Part shown: in pieces, positions 34,721 through 42,643 of the stretch | How positions within the stretch are numbered: the first letter of the stretch is position 1 | Layout of the letters: every line of letters starts with the position of its first letter | NCBI RefSeq assembly: GCF_000719775.1 | Contig: NZ_JOHR01000006.1 | Coordinates: forward strand, 124,001-188,000 | Reading direction: 5' to 3' | DNA: 64,000 nucleotides | From: Streptomyces sp. NRRL F-5135 | GTDB taxonomy: Bacteria; Actinomycetota; Actinomycetes; Streptomycetales; Streptomycetaceae | Notes under the pieces: generated by a model | Told to the model about the DNA's origin: nothing | The model's database searches: none | Seen by the model: the letters and a program-made list of their open reading frames with translations, nothing else | Made by a program: the position numbers and the translations under genes

Positions 34721-35506
34721 ATGACCGCGACCGCACCCCCGCTGGCCCTGGTGTCCGGAGCGACCAGCGGCATCGGCCTGGAGATCGCCAGGCGGCTGGC
34801 GGCCAAGGGCAACCGCGTCTTTCTCTGCGCCCGGGACGAGGCGCGGCTGACGGCCACCGTCAAGCAGTTGAGCGAGGAAGGCCACGAGGCCGACGGCGTC
34901 GTGTGCGACGTCGCCGACCCCGCGCAGATCCACGGTTACGTCTCCACCGCCGTGGAGCGGTACGGGCCGGTGGACATCCTGGTGAACAACGCGGGCCGCA
35001 GCGGCGGCGGGGCCACCGCGCAGATCCCCGACGAGCTGTGGAACGACGTCATCACCGTCAACCTCACCAGCGTCTTCCTGATGACCAAGGAGGTCCTGAC
35101 CACGGGCCGGATGACGGAGCGGGAGAGCGGACGCATCATCAACATCGCGTCCACGGGCGGCAAGCAGGGCGTGGTGCACGCCGCGCCGTACTCCGCCTCC
35201 AAGCACGGCGTCGTCGGCTTCACCAAGGCCCTCGGCCTGGAGCTGGCCCGTACCGGCATCACGGTCAACGCCGTCTGCCCGGGCTTCGTGGAGACGCCCA
35301 TGGCAGAGCGGGTGCGGGAGCACTACGCCGGCATCTGGAACGTCAGCGAGCAGGACGCCTTCGACCGCATCACCGCGCGCGTGCCGATGGGGCGCTACGT
35401 GGAGCCGCGCGAGGTGGCGGCCATGGTCGAGTACCTGATCGGCGAGGACGCCGCGGGTGTCACCGCCCAGGCGCTCAACGTCTGCGGCGGACTGGGGAAC
35501 TACTGA
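34721..35506 (+). CDS. Polyketide C-9 ketoreductase, ActIII-like SDR
   Basis: This 261-residue short-chain dehydrogenase has exactly the length of ActIII. It shows the NADPH motif VSGATSGIG, NNAG, the active Ser in NIASTGGKQG, and YSASKHG (Tyr-x-x-x-Lys). A C-terminal insertion loop (AGIWNVSEQDAFDRITARVPMGRYV) is typical of type II PKS ketoreductases. It reduces the C-9 carbonyl of the nascent chain. I chose ATG 34721 because the GGAGG site sits nine bases upstream; an ATG at 34712 is too close to it. It overlaps the next gene by one base. Confidence 0.93.
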   Translation: MTATAPPLALVSGATSGIGLEIARRLAAKGNRVFLCARDEARLTATVKQLSEEGHEADGVVCDVADPAQIHGYVSTAVERYGPVDILVNNAGRSGGGATAQIPDELWNDVITVNLTSVFLMTKEVLTTGRMTERESGRIINIASTGGKQGVVHAAPYSASKHGVVGFTKALGLELARTGITVNAVCPGFVETPMAERVREHYAGIWNVSEQDAFDRITARVPMGRYVEPREVAAMVEYLIGEDAAGVTAQALNVCGGLGNY

Positions 35507-36255
35507 TGCCCCAGGACACGGCGGAGGCCCCCGTCGCGCTGGTGACCGGCTCCTCCTCCGGGATCGGGGAGGCGATCGCGCGCCGGCTCGGGGACAGCGG
35601 CTACCGGGTCGCGGTGAACTCCTCGCGCTCGGTCGAGGCGGGCGAGAAGGTGGCGGCCTCGCTGCCCGACGGCCACTACGTCCGGGCCGACGTGGCGGAC
35701 CAGGAGCAGGCCGAGGCCCTGGTCGCGGCGGTGGTGGAGCGGTTCGGCCGGCTCGACGTGCTGGTGAACTCGGCGGGCCGTACGAAGGCCATACCGCACA
35801 AGGACCTGACGGCGGCGACGCCCGACGTGTGGCGCGACATCCTCGGCCTCAACGTCATCGGTACCTGGCAGACCACGGTGGCCGCCATGCCGCACCTGGC
35901 CGCCACGGGGCGGGGCGCCGTCGTCAACATCTCCTCCATCGCGGGCACGCGCCCGGCCGGGAGCTCCATCCCGTACGCGGTGAGCAAGGCGGCGATCGAC
36001 CACATGACGCGGCTGCTCGCCAAGGCGGTGGGTCCCGACGTGCGGGTGAACGCCGTGGCCCCCAGCCTGATCGAGACCCCGTGGACGGCGGACGACCCGT
36101 TCTTCGCGCCGATCGCCCAGTACGTGCGGGAGAACGCGCCGCTGCGCCGGGTCGGGGTTCCCGAGGACGTCGCCAGGACCGTCGCCCTGCTGCTGGAGTC
36201 GACGTACACCACCGGCCAGGTCGTCCTGGTCGACGGCGGCTCACACCTGCTCTGA
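35506..36255 (+). CDS. Second SDR ketoreductase, possible C-3 stereospecific (RED2-like)
   Basis: This 249-residue FabG-like short-chain dehydrogenase has VTGSSSGIGEAIA, NSAG, a NISSIAG Ser and YAVSKAA (Tyr-x-x-x-Lys), ending VLVDGGSHLL. It is translationally coupled to the ActIII-like gene (TGATG). In granaticin biosynthesis an SDR of this type (RED2) reduces C-3 with stereochemistry opposite to ActVI-ORF1 of the actinorhodin pathway; no ActVI-ORF1-like dehydrogenase is seen here. A RED2 role is thus an inference from context and family. Confidence 0.85.
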   Translation: MPQDTAEAPVALVTGSSSGIGEAIARRLGDSGYRVAVNSSRSVEAGEKVAASLPDGHYVRADVADQEQAEALVAAVVERFGRLDVLVNSAGRTKAIPHKDLTAATPDVWRDILGLNVIGTWQTTVAAMPHLAATGRGAVVNISSIAGTRPAGSSIPYAVSKAAIDHMTRLLAKAVGPDVRVNAVAPSLIETPWTADDPFFAPIAQYVRENAPLRRVGVPEDVARTVALLLESTYTTGQVVLVDGGSHLL

Positions 36256-36282
36256 TCCCACCGACCCAGGGAGTCCGGCGCC

Positions 36283-37305
36283 ATGCGTCTCGCAGTCAAC
36301 CTCACTCACCAGGGCGCGTCGGAGCTCGCCCGCGCCGCGGAACGGCTCGGCTACGCGGCGGCCCTCGCCCCCGAGGGGTACCGCTCGGACGCCGCCAGCC
36401 TGCTGGGGCTGGTCGCCGGGCAGACCCGGCGCATGGCGCTGATCTCCGGTGTGATGCAGATCCCGGCCCGGCCGCCGGGGCTCGCCGCGCTGACCGCCGC
36501 GACGCTCGACTCGCTGAGCGGCGGCCGGTTCGGTCTCGGCCTCGGTGTCTCCAACCCCGATGTGGCCGCGGGCTGGTACGGGGCCGGGTCCGACCGGCCG
36601 CTGGAACGCACCAGGGAGTACGTGGAGATCGTCCGGCGGGCCCTGGCCGGCGGTCCGGTGGAGTACGAGGGGCGGCACTACCGCGTCGGCGGCCCGGCGC
36701 CGGTCCACCTGCTCACCGAGGGTTTCCGTCCGGACCTGCCCGTCTACCTGGCGGCGGTCGGGCCGCGCAACCTCCGGCTCGCCGGGGAGATCGCCGACGG
36801 CTGGATCGGGGTGTTCACATCGCCGGACGCGGTCGCCGACGCCGTCGAGGCGATCGGCGAGGGGCGGAAGCGGGCGGGGAAGGACCTGGCCGGCTTCGAC
36901 GTGCTGCCCAGCCTGCCCACGGCCGTCGGTCCCGACCCCGCCACGGCCGCGGACCAGCTGCGCGGCCAGTACGTGTACCTGCTGGGCATCGGTGACGCCG
37001 AGCGGAACATCTACTGCGCGATGGCCCGCCGCATGGGGTACGGGGACGCGGCCGGCGAACTGCGGGCGCGGCTGGCCGCCGGGGACCGGGCGGGGGCCGC
37101 GGCGGCGCTGCCGCTCGACCTCATCGACCGGACGGCGCTCATCGGGCCCGTGCCCCGGATCGCGGCGCGGCTGGCCGAGTACGCCGCGGCGGGGGTGACC
37201 ACGCTGGGCGTCATGGTCTCGGCCGCCGCGGCCACGGTGGAGGGGCGGCTGGCCATCCTGGAGGACTGCGCGGCGGCGCTGGAGCAGTCGGGCGTGGCGG
37301 GGTGA
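36283..37305 (+). CDS. Luciferase-like (LLM class) oxidoreductase of the PKS cluster
   Basis: This 340-residue LLM-class flavin or F420 enzyme has a TIM-barrel start RLAVNLTHQGASELARAAERLGY, the strand LISGVMQIPARPPGLAALTAATLDSLSGGRFGLGLGVSNP and YLAAVGPRNLRLAGEIADGWIG. It is the third gene of the rightward ketoreductase operon, 27 bases after the second SDR, so it probably tailors the polyketide. F420-dependent reductases of this type act on tetracycline-like and quinone intermediates; the exact step is unknown. Confidence 0.8.
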   Translation: MRLAVNLTHQGASELARAAERLGYAAALAPEGYRSDAASLLGLVAGQTRRMALISGVMQIPARPPGLAALTAATLDSLSGGRFGLGLGVSNPDVAAGWYGAGSDRPLERTREYVEIVRRALAGGPVEYEGRHYRVGGPAPVHLLTEGFRPDLPVYLAAVGPRNLRLAGEIADGWIGVFTSPDAVADAVEAIGEGRKRAGKDLAGFDVLPSLPTAVGPDPATAADQLRGQYVYLLGIGDAERNIYCAMARRMGYGDAAGELRARLAAGDRAGAAAALPLDLIDRTALIGPVPRIAARLAEYAAAGVTTLGVMVSAAAATVEGRLAILEDCAAALEQSGVAG

Positions 37306-37318
37306 GGCGGCCGTGGCC

Positions 37319-37726
37319 TCACGGCCCGGCGGTGGTGCGGCGGTCGTGTTCCTCCTGCGCGGCGAACACCGTGAGCGCGTTCTGCCGCACCCAGGCGAGC
37401 ATCGCCTCCAGCGGCAGCGCCGCGCCCTCCCCCAGCGGCGTCAGTTCGTAGCGCACGCTCGGCGGCACGGTGGGCAGCACCTCCCGGGAGAGCAGTCCGT
37501 CCCGTACGAGCGTGCGCAGGGTCTGCGCCAGCATCTTCTCGCTGATGCCGTCTATGAGGGTGCGCAGTTCGTAGAAGCGCAGGGGGCCGTCCCGGAGCGC
37601 CACGAGGACCAACAGGCCCCAGCGGCTGGTGAGATGGTTGAGCACCTCCCGGCCGGGACAGTCACTGTTGAATGCGTCACACGGGTCTCGCGGCTTGCCC
37701 GCCGTGAGCTGAGAACTATTCAGCAT
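37319..37726 (-). CDS. HxlR-family regulator with two N-terminal cysteines
   Basis: This 135-residue winged-helix regulator has HLTSRWGLLVLVALRDGPLRFYELRTLIDGISEKMLAQTLRTL and a wing RYELTPLGEG. Cys16 and Cys23 precede the DNA-binding helices; Cys23 is followed by Pro, as in thiol- or quinone-sensing HxlR proteins such as YodB and QorR. It is divergent from a DsbA-like gene, with a palindrome in the shared promoter. A role in sensing quinone or disulfide stress from the cluster product is a reasonable inference. Confidence 0.85.
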   Translation of the reverse strand: MLNSSQLTAGKPRDPCDAFNSDCPGREVLNHLTSRWGLLVLVALRDGPLRFYELRTLIDGISEKMLAQTLRTLVRDGLLSREVLPTVPPSVRYELTPLGEGAALPLEAMLAWVRQNALTVFAAQEEHDRRTTAGP

Positions 37727-37736
37727 GCACTGAGCT

Positions 37737-37748
37737 TACCTTCAGGTA
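37737..37748. promoter_or_regulatory. Candidate HxlR operator
   Basis: TACCT and AGGTA arms flank TC, giving a 12-base palindrome. It is 10 bases before the HxlR start codon and 41 before the FrnE-like start, so one bound dimer could control both genes. Confidence 0.5.
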
Positions 37749-37789
37749 GGCCCTTTCTCGTAGTTAGCCATGGAGATTACGGTCGAATC

Positions 37790-38485
37790 ATGAGCTCTCA
37801 GTCCGTCAGCAACGACACGTCCAAGACCCGGACGATCGACCTCGACCTGTGGTCCGACTTCGTCTGCGCGCACTGCTATTACGGCACCCTCCGCGTGATC
37901 AACGCGGTCGCCCAGCAGCCCGACCCCGATGTCTTCAAGCTGCGCTGGCGCAGCTTCGAACTCGACCCCCGGCCCGCCGAGGCGCGCCCCAAGGGCGATC
38001 TGTACGACTACCTGGCGCGTTTCAACGGCAGCCGTGAGGCGGGCCGCGCGGCCATGGAGATGATCGGGGCCATCGCCAAGTCCGACGGTCTGCCCTTCCA
38101 CGCGGACAAGGCGCGTCCGGGCAACACCGTCGACGCCCACCGGCTGATCCACCTGGCCGGGGCCGAGGCCCCGGACCGGCAGACCGAGATCGCGCGGCGC
38201 TTCTACTCCGCCTACTGGACGGAGGGACTGCCGATCGCCGACCACGACGCGCTCGTGGAGATGGCCGAGAAGACCGGTCTCGACCCGGAGCGCGCGCGGG
38301 AGGTCCTCGCCGGTGACGAGTTCGCCGACGAGGTGGCGCAGGACCTGCAACTGGCCAGGCGCCTGGGCGTCATGGGGGTGCCCACGGTCGTGGTGGACCG
38401 CCAGTGGGCGCTGAGCGCCGGCATGCCGATGGAGTCGCTGTCCGCCCAGCTGACCCGGCTGGCCACCGAAACCCGGGAGGCGTGA
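37790..38485 (+). CDS. frnE: FrnE-like DsbA-family oxidoreductase
   Basis: This 231-residue thioredoxin-fold protein with a helical insert is of the FrnE subfamily. The active site is C26-A-H-C29 in WSDFVCAHCYYG, with the cis-proline loop LGVMGVPTVVVD near the C-terminus. FrnE was named from the frenolicin cluster, a pyranonaphthoquinone pathway. It has no signal peptide, so it works in the cytoplasm. It shares a promoter with the HxlR gene and is coupled to the ABM gene by a TGATG junction. Confidence 0.88.
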   Translation: MSSQSVSNDTSKTRTIDLDLWSDFVCAHCYYGTLRVINAVAQQPDPDVFKLRWRSFELDPRPAEARPKGDLYDYLARFNGSREAGRAAMEMIGAIAKSDGLPFHADKARPGNTVDAHRLIHLAGAEAPDRQTEIARRFYSAYWTEGLPIADHDALVEMAEKTGLDPERAREVLAGDEFADEVAQDLQLARRLGVMGVPTVVVDRQWALSAGMPMESLSAQLTRLATETREA

Positions 38486-38829
38486 TGACCACCCGGACCG
38501 AGGCGGGCTTCACGGCCGTCGTCACCACGCGGGTGGACGGACCCGAGACCCAACGCACCGTGGCGGACCTCTTCCTCAAGGGCGCCGAGGGCTGGGTACG
38601 GCACCGCACGGGCTTCCTCTCCGCCACCGTCCACCTCAGCACCGACGGCACGCGGGTCGTGCTGACGGCCGACTGGAAGGACGAGGCGAGCTACGACGAA
38701 TTCTTCGAGACGGACACGGACCGGGCGGCGCTCGGCCGGGAGATGCAGGCCCTTCCCGGGTTGGTGTCCGGTCCCGAACTCACCCGCTGCACCCCCTACC
38801 GCACCATCGTCGCCGCCACCGGCGAGTAG
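38485..38829 (+). CDS. Antibiotic biosynthesis monooxygenase (ABM) domain protein
   Basis: This 114-residue single ABM-domain protein has the dimeric alpha-beta barrel fold related to ActVA-ORF6 and TcmH, cofactor-independent enzymes that oxidise naphthols or anthrones to quinones. Visible are GAEGWVRHRTGFLSATVHLSTDGTRVV and ADWKDEASYDEFFETD. The first codon overlaps the FrnE stop by one base (TGATG), so the two are made together. A quinone-forming oxidation of the polyketide is likely. Confidence 0.8.
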   Translation: MTTRTEAGFTAVVTTRVDGPETQRTVADLFLKGAEGWVRHRTGFLSATVHLSTDGTRVVLTADWKDEASYDEFFETDTDRAALGREMQALPGLVSGPELTRCTPYRTIVAATGE

Positions 38830-38869
38830 GACGGCGAGCAGGACACAGGGCGGGGCCCGTCGGCCGGCG

Positions 38870-39508
38870 TCAACCGCCCGGCTGCGGGGCCCTGTCCAAC
38901 GGTGGCAGCCAGCCCGCCTCGCGCGCCAGGCGCACCGCGTCCAGCCGACTGCGCGCCCCGAGCTTGGTGACACAACTGCTGAGGTAGTTGCGGACCGTGC
39001 CGGTGGAGAGGGACACCGCTCTGGCGATGTCCCGTACCGCGTACCCCTTCGCCGCCCAGGTGAGGATCTCCGTCTCACGGGGGGTGAGGGGATTGGTGTT
39101 GGTCTCCCAGACCGCGAGCATCAGCTCGGGGTCGATGACCCGACCGCCGGAGGCCACCCTCCTGATGGCCGAGGCCAGTTCGCCGGGTGCGGCGTCTTTC
39201 ATCAGATAGCCGCCGACATGGTGTTCCATGGCCTGGCGCACCGTGGCCGGCTGGCCCAGACTCGTCAGCAGGAGGGTGCGGCACCGCGGTACGTGTTCGT
39301 GCAGCAGCGCCGCGACCTCGATCCCGTTGCGGTCCGGCAGGTTCACATCCAGCACGGCCACGTCGGGCCGGTGCTCCAGAGCGAGCGGCAACACCTGGCG
39401 GCCCTCGCCGGTGTCGGCGACGACACGCATGTCCAGTTCGCCCCGTAACAGCTCGATGAGCGCGCCCCGTATCAAATGCTCGTCCTCGGCGAAGAGAACG
39501 CGTATCAC
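38870..39508 (-). CDS. NarL/LuxR-family response regulator
   Basis: This 212-residue two-component regulator has a receiver domain with acidic pocket Glu8-Asp9, phospho-acceptor Asp54 in VLDVNLPD and Lys104 in YLMKDA. A LuxR helix-turn-helix follows (LTPRETEILTWAAKGYAVRDIA, GTVRNYLSSCVTKLGARSR). Start GTG 39508. Codon 21 is TTA. DesR-like regulators pair with HisKA_3 kinases; the kinase at 31.1 kb lacks a neighbouring regulator and is the probable partner, though the pair is split by about 7 kb. Confidence 0.9.
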   Translation of the reverse strand: MIRVLFAEDEHLIRGALIELLRGELDMRVVADTGEGRQVLPLALEHRPDVAVLDVNLPDRNGIEVAALLHEHVPRCRTLLLTSLGQPATVRQAMEHHVGGYLMKDAAPGELASAIRRVASGGRVIDPELMLAVWETNTNPLTPRETEILTWAAKGYAVRDIARAVSLSTGTVRNYLSSCVTKLGARSRLDAVRLAREAGWLPPLDRAPQPGG

Positions 39509-39618
39509 TGGACCTCCCCGGCGACATCCTGAGTGATGGGATTACCGTACGACACAACATCCCCCGTCCTCCGTCTTCAGCCCGGGGCGTGCGGACACGC
39601 GTGCGGGCAGGGAAAAAC

Positions 39619-39647
39619 GGCTCGGCACCCGTCGCCGGTGCCGAGCC
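39619..39647 (-). terminator. Intrinsic terminator after the methyltransferase gene
   Basis: GGCTCGGCACC (39619-39629) pairs with GGTGCCGAGCC (39637-39647). On the minus strand the stem is followed by GTTTTTCCC, a real U-tract. It lies 15 bases after the methyltransferase stop and separates it from the response regulator. Confidence 0.88.
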
Positions 39648-39661
39648 TTTGTCACCGGTCG

Positions 39662-40558
39662 TCAGGCGGAGGCGAGGGCCGCGGTGAAGAGCCAGACGCG
39701 CAGCGGATCGGGCTTCTCGACATCCCACAGGGGCGGGACGGGGCGGCCCACGGCGGCCAGTTCGTCCACCAGTTGGTGGTACTCGCCCCGCCAGCCGTGG
39801 GACTTCAGCCAGACGTCCGGGGTCACCCCCGGGCCGCCCCGGTCGGAGGCCACGCTCAGCTCGATCAGGGCCCGCTCGTCCTCGTCGGCCGCGGCGACGT
39901 CGTCGATCCGGGTGCGCCGGCTCAGGTACTCGCCCCCCAGGGCGCTGCCGGGGGCGGACGCGGCGGTGATGTCCCTGAGCAGGCCGTTCGCCTCTTCCGC
40001 GGTGAAGTACATGAACAGCCCCTCGGCCATCCAGGCGGTGGGCTGGTCCGGGCAGAACCCCGCGACACGCAGCGCGCCGACCCAGTCCTCCCGCAGATCG
40101 ACGCCGACCGGGACCCGCTTGACGACCGGCTCGGCTCCGTGGCGGGCCAGGACGCCGTCCTTGTAGTCCAGCACCGCGGGGGTGTCCAACTCGTACATCG
40201 CCACGTCGGAACCCAGGGGCAGCCGGAAGGCCCGGGCGTCGAGTCCCGCCCCGAGCTGGACGATCTGCCGGCACCCGGCGGCCACGCGCTCCTGGAGGTA
40301 CCTGTCGTAGAAGGGAGTCCTCGCCACGAAGGAGCCGCCGAGGCTGTTCCACAGATCCGACGACCCGTCGTCCCGGGCCGGCCCGAGCCTGGGCAGCTCC
40401 GAGCCGTCCCGCGTGGATATTCCCAGGGCGTCGCCCACGAATTGTGCCGCCAGCTCGTCCACGAACAGCGGCGCTTCCCGCCGCATTTCCTGGGCCCGGG
40501 CATATGCGGCCATCAGAGCCGTTACGCCGACGCCGTCCGGAAGGTGTAGTTGCGTCAT
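39662..40558 (-). CDS. SAM-dependent O-methyltransferase-like protein (PPM1/LCMT family)
   Basis: This 298-residue class I methyltransferase of the leucine-carboxyl-methyltransferase/TIGR00027 group has the SAM-binding loop IVQLGAGLDARAFRLPLG and VAMYELDTPAVLDYK. A late MAEGLFMYFTAEEANGLL motif is characteristic of the family. Family members methylate carboxylates or hydroxyls of small molecules in actinomycetes. Closeness to the polyketide genes suggests a tailoring role, but it is also the last gene before a lower-GC boundary, so membership in the cluster is not certain. Confidence 0.8.
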   Translation of the reverse strand: MTQLHLPDGVGVTALMAAYARAQEMRREAPLFVDELAAQFVGDALGISTRDGSELPRLGPARDDGSSDLWNSLGGSFVARTPFYDRYLQERVAAGCRQIVQLGAGLDARAFRLPLGSDVAMYELDTPAVLDYKDGVLARHGAEPVVKRVPVGVDLREDWVGALRVAGFCPDQPTAWMAEGLFMYFTAEEANGLLRDITAASAPGSALGGEYLSRRTRIDDVAAADEDERALIELSVASDRGGPGVTPDVWLKSHGWRGEYHQLVDELAAVGRPVPPLWDVEKPDPLRVWLFTAALASA

Positions 40559-41084
40559 TTTGCCACCCTTATCTCGGCAAACCGAAGGCTGCGCTCAATT
40601 ATCACCGGCGACATAGCGGGAGTACACAGCTACCCGATACCGATAGTACGTGTCACACATCACACAGGCGATTCACCGGAATTGCAGCAGAAGTCGAGCC
40701 GAACTCCACCGGAAGCCGGGCGTCAACCGCGCCACCTGGACATATGTCGGCGACGTAACGCGCGTGTGCCGGATACCGGAACAGTGACGGCGCACGGCCG
40801 GACCCATTGTCAAGGCGGCACAACGCGTGCCCGCGGTCAGGATCGAGCCAAATCGGATGCCGCCGGCGACGAGCATAAGCGCGACTGCGACAACCACAAA
40901 GGATTCACCATCCCGAAAGACGGCCGTCAGCCGGGAAGCGAAATTTCCGATGAGGGGTTTGCGTGAGGTTCGAGGGCCCGGCTCAATCCGGGAGATCGAT
41001 CAAGCGGCCGCGAGCAGCCGGCCGACCTGGCCGAAACCATGCGCTCCGCCCAGCGACGCGACAGATCGGCCACCCGTACAGTAG
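40559..41084. other. Lower-GC intergenic segment, no supported gene
   Basis: This 526-base stretch is visibly poorer in GC than its surroundings, with runs such as CAATTATCACC and ACCACAAAGGATTC. It carries the promoter of the methyltransferase at its left end. A minus-strand frame near 40760-40970 encodes a short hydrophobic stretch (VVVAVALMLVAGG), but it has no convincing start or family. It looks like decayed or recently acquired DNA at the right border of the polyketide region. Confidence 0.45.
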
Positions 41085-41300
41085 TCGGAGCCCTACGCGC
41101 GCACGCTGTTCGTGAACCAACTGCCCCTCCTGGGCGACGAGCAGATCGAGGCCCAGTGGGCGGCGCGCGCGGAACGGCAGCGACTGCTGCGGGACCGGCC
41201 GAGCACGGCGTTCAGCTTCATCCTGGAGGAGCACACGCTGCTGCGGCGCACGGGCGGCGCGGAGGTGACACGAGGGCTGATCGACCACATCGCCTGCTGA
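41085..41300 (+). pseudogene. Remnant of an XRE/DUF5753 regulator gene
   Basis: The frame encodes about 71 residues (YARTLFVNQLPLL, QWAARAERQRLLRD, FSFILEEHTLLRRTGGAEV) that match the middle of DUF5753, the C-terminal domain of Scr1-type XRE regulators in Streptomyces. A stop codon at 41082 precedes it, and the N-terminal helix-turn-helix and the last third of the domain are missing. The normal partner gene, a DUF397 protein, follows 19 bases later. This is best read as a gene fragment, not a functional protein. Confidence 0.65.
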
Positions 41301-41319
41301 GGCGAATGCGAGGGGAACT

Positions 41320-41529
41320 GTGAGCTCGTCGGAACTGGCTTGGTTCAAGAGCAGCTACAGCAGCGGTGGCGACGGCGACTGCGTCGAAGTGGCCCTGTCC
41401 GTACACGCCACGGGCCGGACCGGGACGGTCCACGTACGCGACTCCAAAGTGCCGCGGGGTCCGCGGCTCGTCCTCGCTCCTGACGCGTGGGCCGGCTTCC
41501 TGTCGGACATGCCCAAGCGCCGGCGCTGA
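41320..41529 (+). CDS. DUF397-domain protein
   Basis: This 69-residue single-domain DUF397 protein has WFKSSYSSGGDGDCVEVAL, VHVRDSKVPRGPRLVLAPDAWAGFL. These small proteins usually follow an XRE/DUF5753 regulator and behave like the second part of a toxin-antitoxin-like pair. The GTG start follows AGGGG. Its upstream partner is only a fragment here, so it may be orphaned. Confidence 0.85.
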   Translation: MSSSELAWFKSSYSSGGDGDCVEVALSVHATGRTGTVHVRDSKVPRGPRLVLAPDAWAGFLSDMPKRRR

Positions 41530-41547
41530 CGTCACCCGAGGCGCCGG

Positions 41548-42444
41548 TCAGGATTCTCCCCGCGTCCGGCTCAGGTGCTCCAGCAGTGTGCCCAGCACCG
41601 GGTTGTCGTTGTTCTTCCGCCAGACCAGGCTGAGTTCCACGGGTTCGGGCGTCGGCAGCTCCACCGGCTTGAAGACGATGTCGGCGTAGCGCAGCCGCGC
41701 CGTGGCCTCCGGGACCAGGGCCACCCCGAGGCCGGAACTGACCAGGGCCAGGATGCTGTGGACCTGGCTCAGGTACTGGGAGAAGACCGGCGCGACCCGG
41801 GCGGCGTTGAAGATGCTGATCAGCAGCTCGTTGAAGTAACGGGCCTCGGTGGGCGAGTACATCAGCAACTGCTGTCCGTCGAAGTCGGCGACGCTCAGCG
41901 GCCCCGGGCGCTCCGCCAGCGCGTGCCCCAGGGGCAGCGCGGCGAGCAGCCCCTCCCTCCCGGCCGGCCGGGACGTCAGGTCGGGGCCGGTCATCGAGGG
42001 CCGGCCGAGCCCCAGGTCCAGGCGGTGCTCCGTGAGGGCCTCCAACTGGTCGCGGGTGACCATCTCCCGCAGCACGATCTCCGCCCGGGGCACGGCCTCG
42101 CGGGTGGCCTCCAGCAGGGCGCCCAGCATCGAGTGGGCGCTGGCCGCGGTGAACCCGATGGCGATCGTCCCCGCCTCCCCCACCGAGACCTGCCGGACGG
42201 CGAGGGCCGCGTCCTCGGACTGGCGCAGGATCCGGCGGGCCTCGGTCAGGAAGGCACGGCCCGCGGGGGTCAGCCGGACCGACCGGTTCGTGCGGTCCAG
42301 GAGTTGGACCCGCAGCTCGTTCTCCAGCAGCTGGATCTGCCGGCTGAGGGGCGGCTGGGTCATCTTCAGCCGCGCCGCGGCTCGCGTGAAGTGCAGTTCC
42401 TCCGCGACCGCCACAAAGCTGGTCAGTTGGGTGAGCGTGAACAA
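41548..42444 (-). CDS. LysR-family regulator of the aldarate operon
   Basis: This 298-residue LysR regulator has the N-terminal helix-turn-helix FTLTQLTSFVAVAEELHFTRAAARLKMTQPPLSRQIQLLE and an effector domain of about 200 residues (AGTIAIGFTAASAHSML, LLAALPLGHAL, GLGVALVPEA). I propose the TTG at 42444 as start because GGAAGGG precedes it and it gives the standard LysR N-terminus; the open frame runs back to a GTG at 42540, adding 32 atypical residues. It is divergent from the dehydratase operon and probably activates it in response to an aldarate. Confidence 0.82.
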   Translation of the reverse strand: MFTLTQLTSFVAVAEELHFTRAAARLKMTQPPLSRQIQLLENELRVQLLDRTNRSVRLTPAGRAFLTEARRILRQSEDAALAVRQVSVGEAGTIAIGFTAASAHSMLGALLEATREAVPRAEIVLREMVTRDQLEALTEHRLDLGLGRPSMTGPDLTSRPAGREGLLAALPLGHALAERPGPLSVADFDGQQLLMYSPTEARYFNELLISIFNAARVAPVFSQYLSQVHSILALVSSGLGVALVPEATARLRYADIVFKPVELPTPEPVELSLVWRKNNDNPVLGTLLEHLSRTRGES

Positions 42445-42539
42445 CGACGCCCTTCCGGCAGTGCTCCGGCCATGCCCCCGTGATGCCCTTCCCGTATCAA
42501 TCCATCCAAATTTTATGTTAGACGGAGATCGTTCGACCA

Positions 42540-42552
42540 CCTAGCTTCTAGG
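42540..42552. promoter_or_regulatory. Palindrome in the LysR/dehydratase divergent promoter
   Basis: CCTAG and CTAGG arms flank CTT, 92 bases before the dehydratase start. Nearby at 42505-42525 the DNA is AT-rich (CCAAATTTTATGTTAGAC), consistent with a promoter. Candidate LysR or operon operator. Confidence 0.35.
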
Positions 42553-42643
42553 GACGGCCGGGAGAGCTTCGCCCGCCCGGGACACCGCGACAGGCCGCCG
42601 CGAAGGGGCGGGCCGTCGCTCCGCCCGTACAGAGGAGCCGTAA

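Noticed and set aside
40673..40897. Short hydrophobic frame on the minus strand
   Set aside because: It has one hydrophobic stretch followed by unstructured sequence, no ribosome-binding site and no recognisable family.
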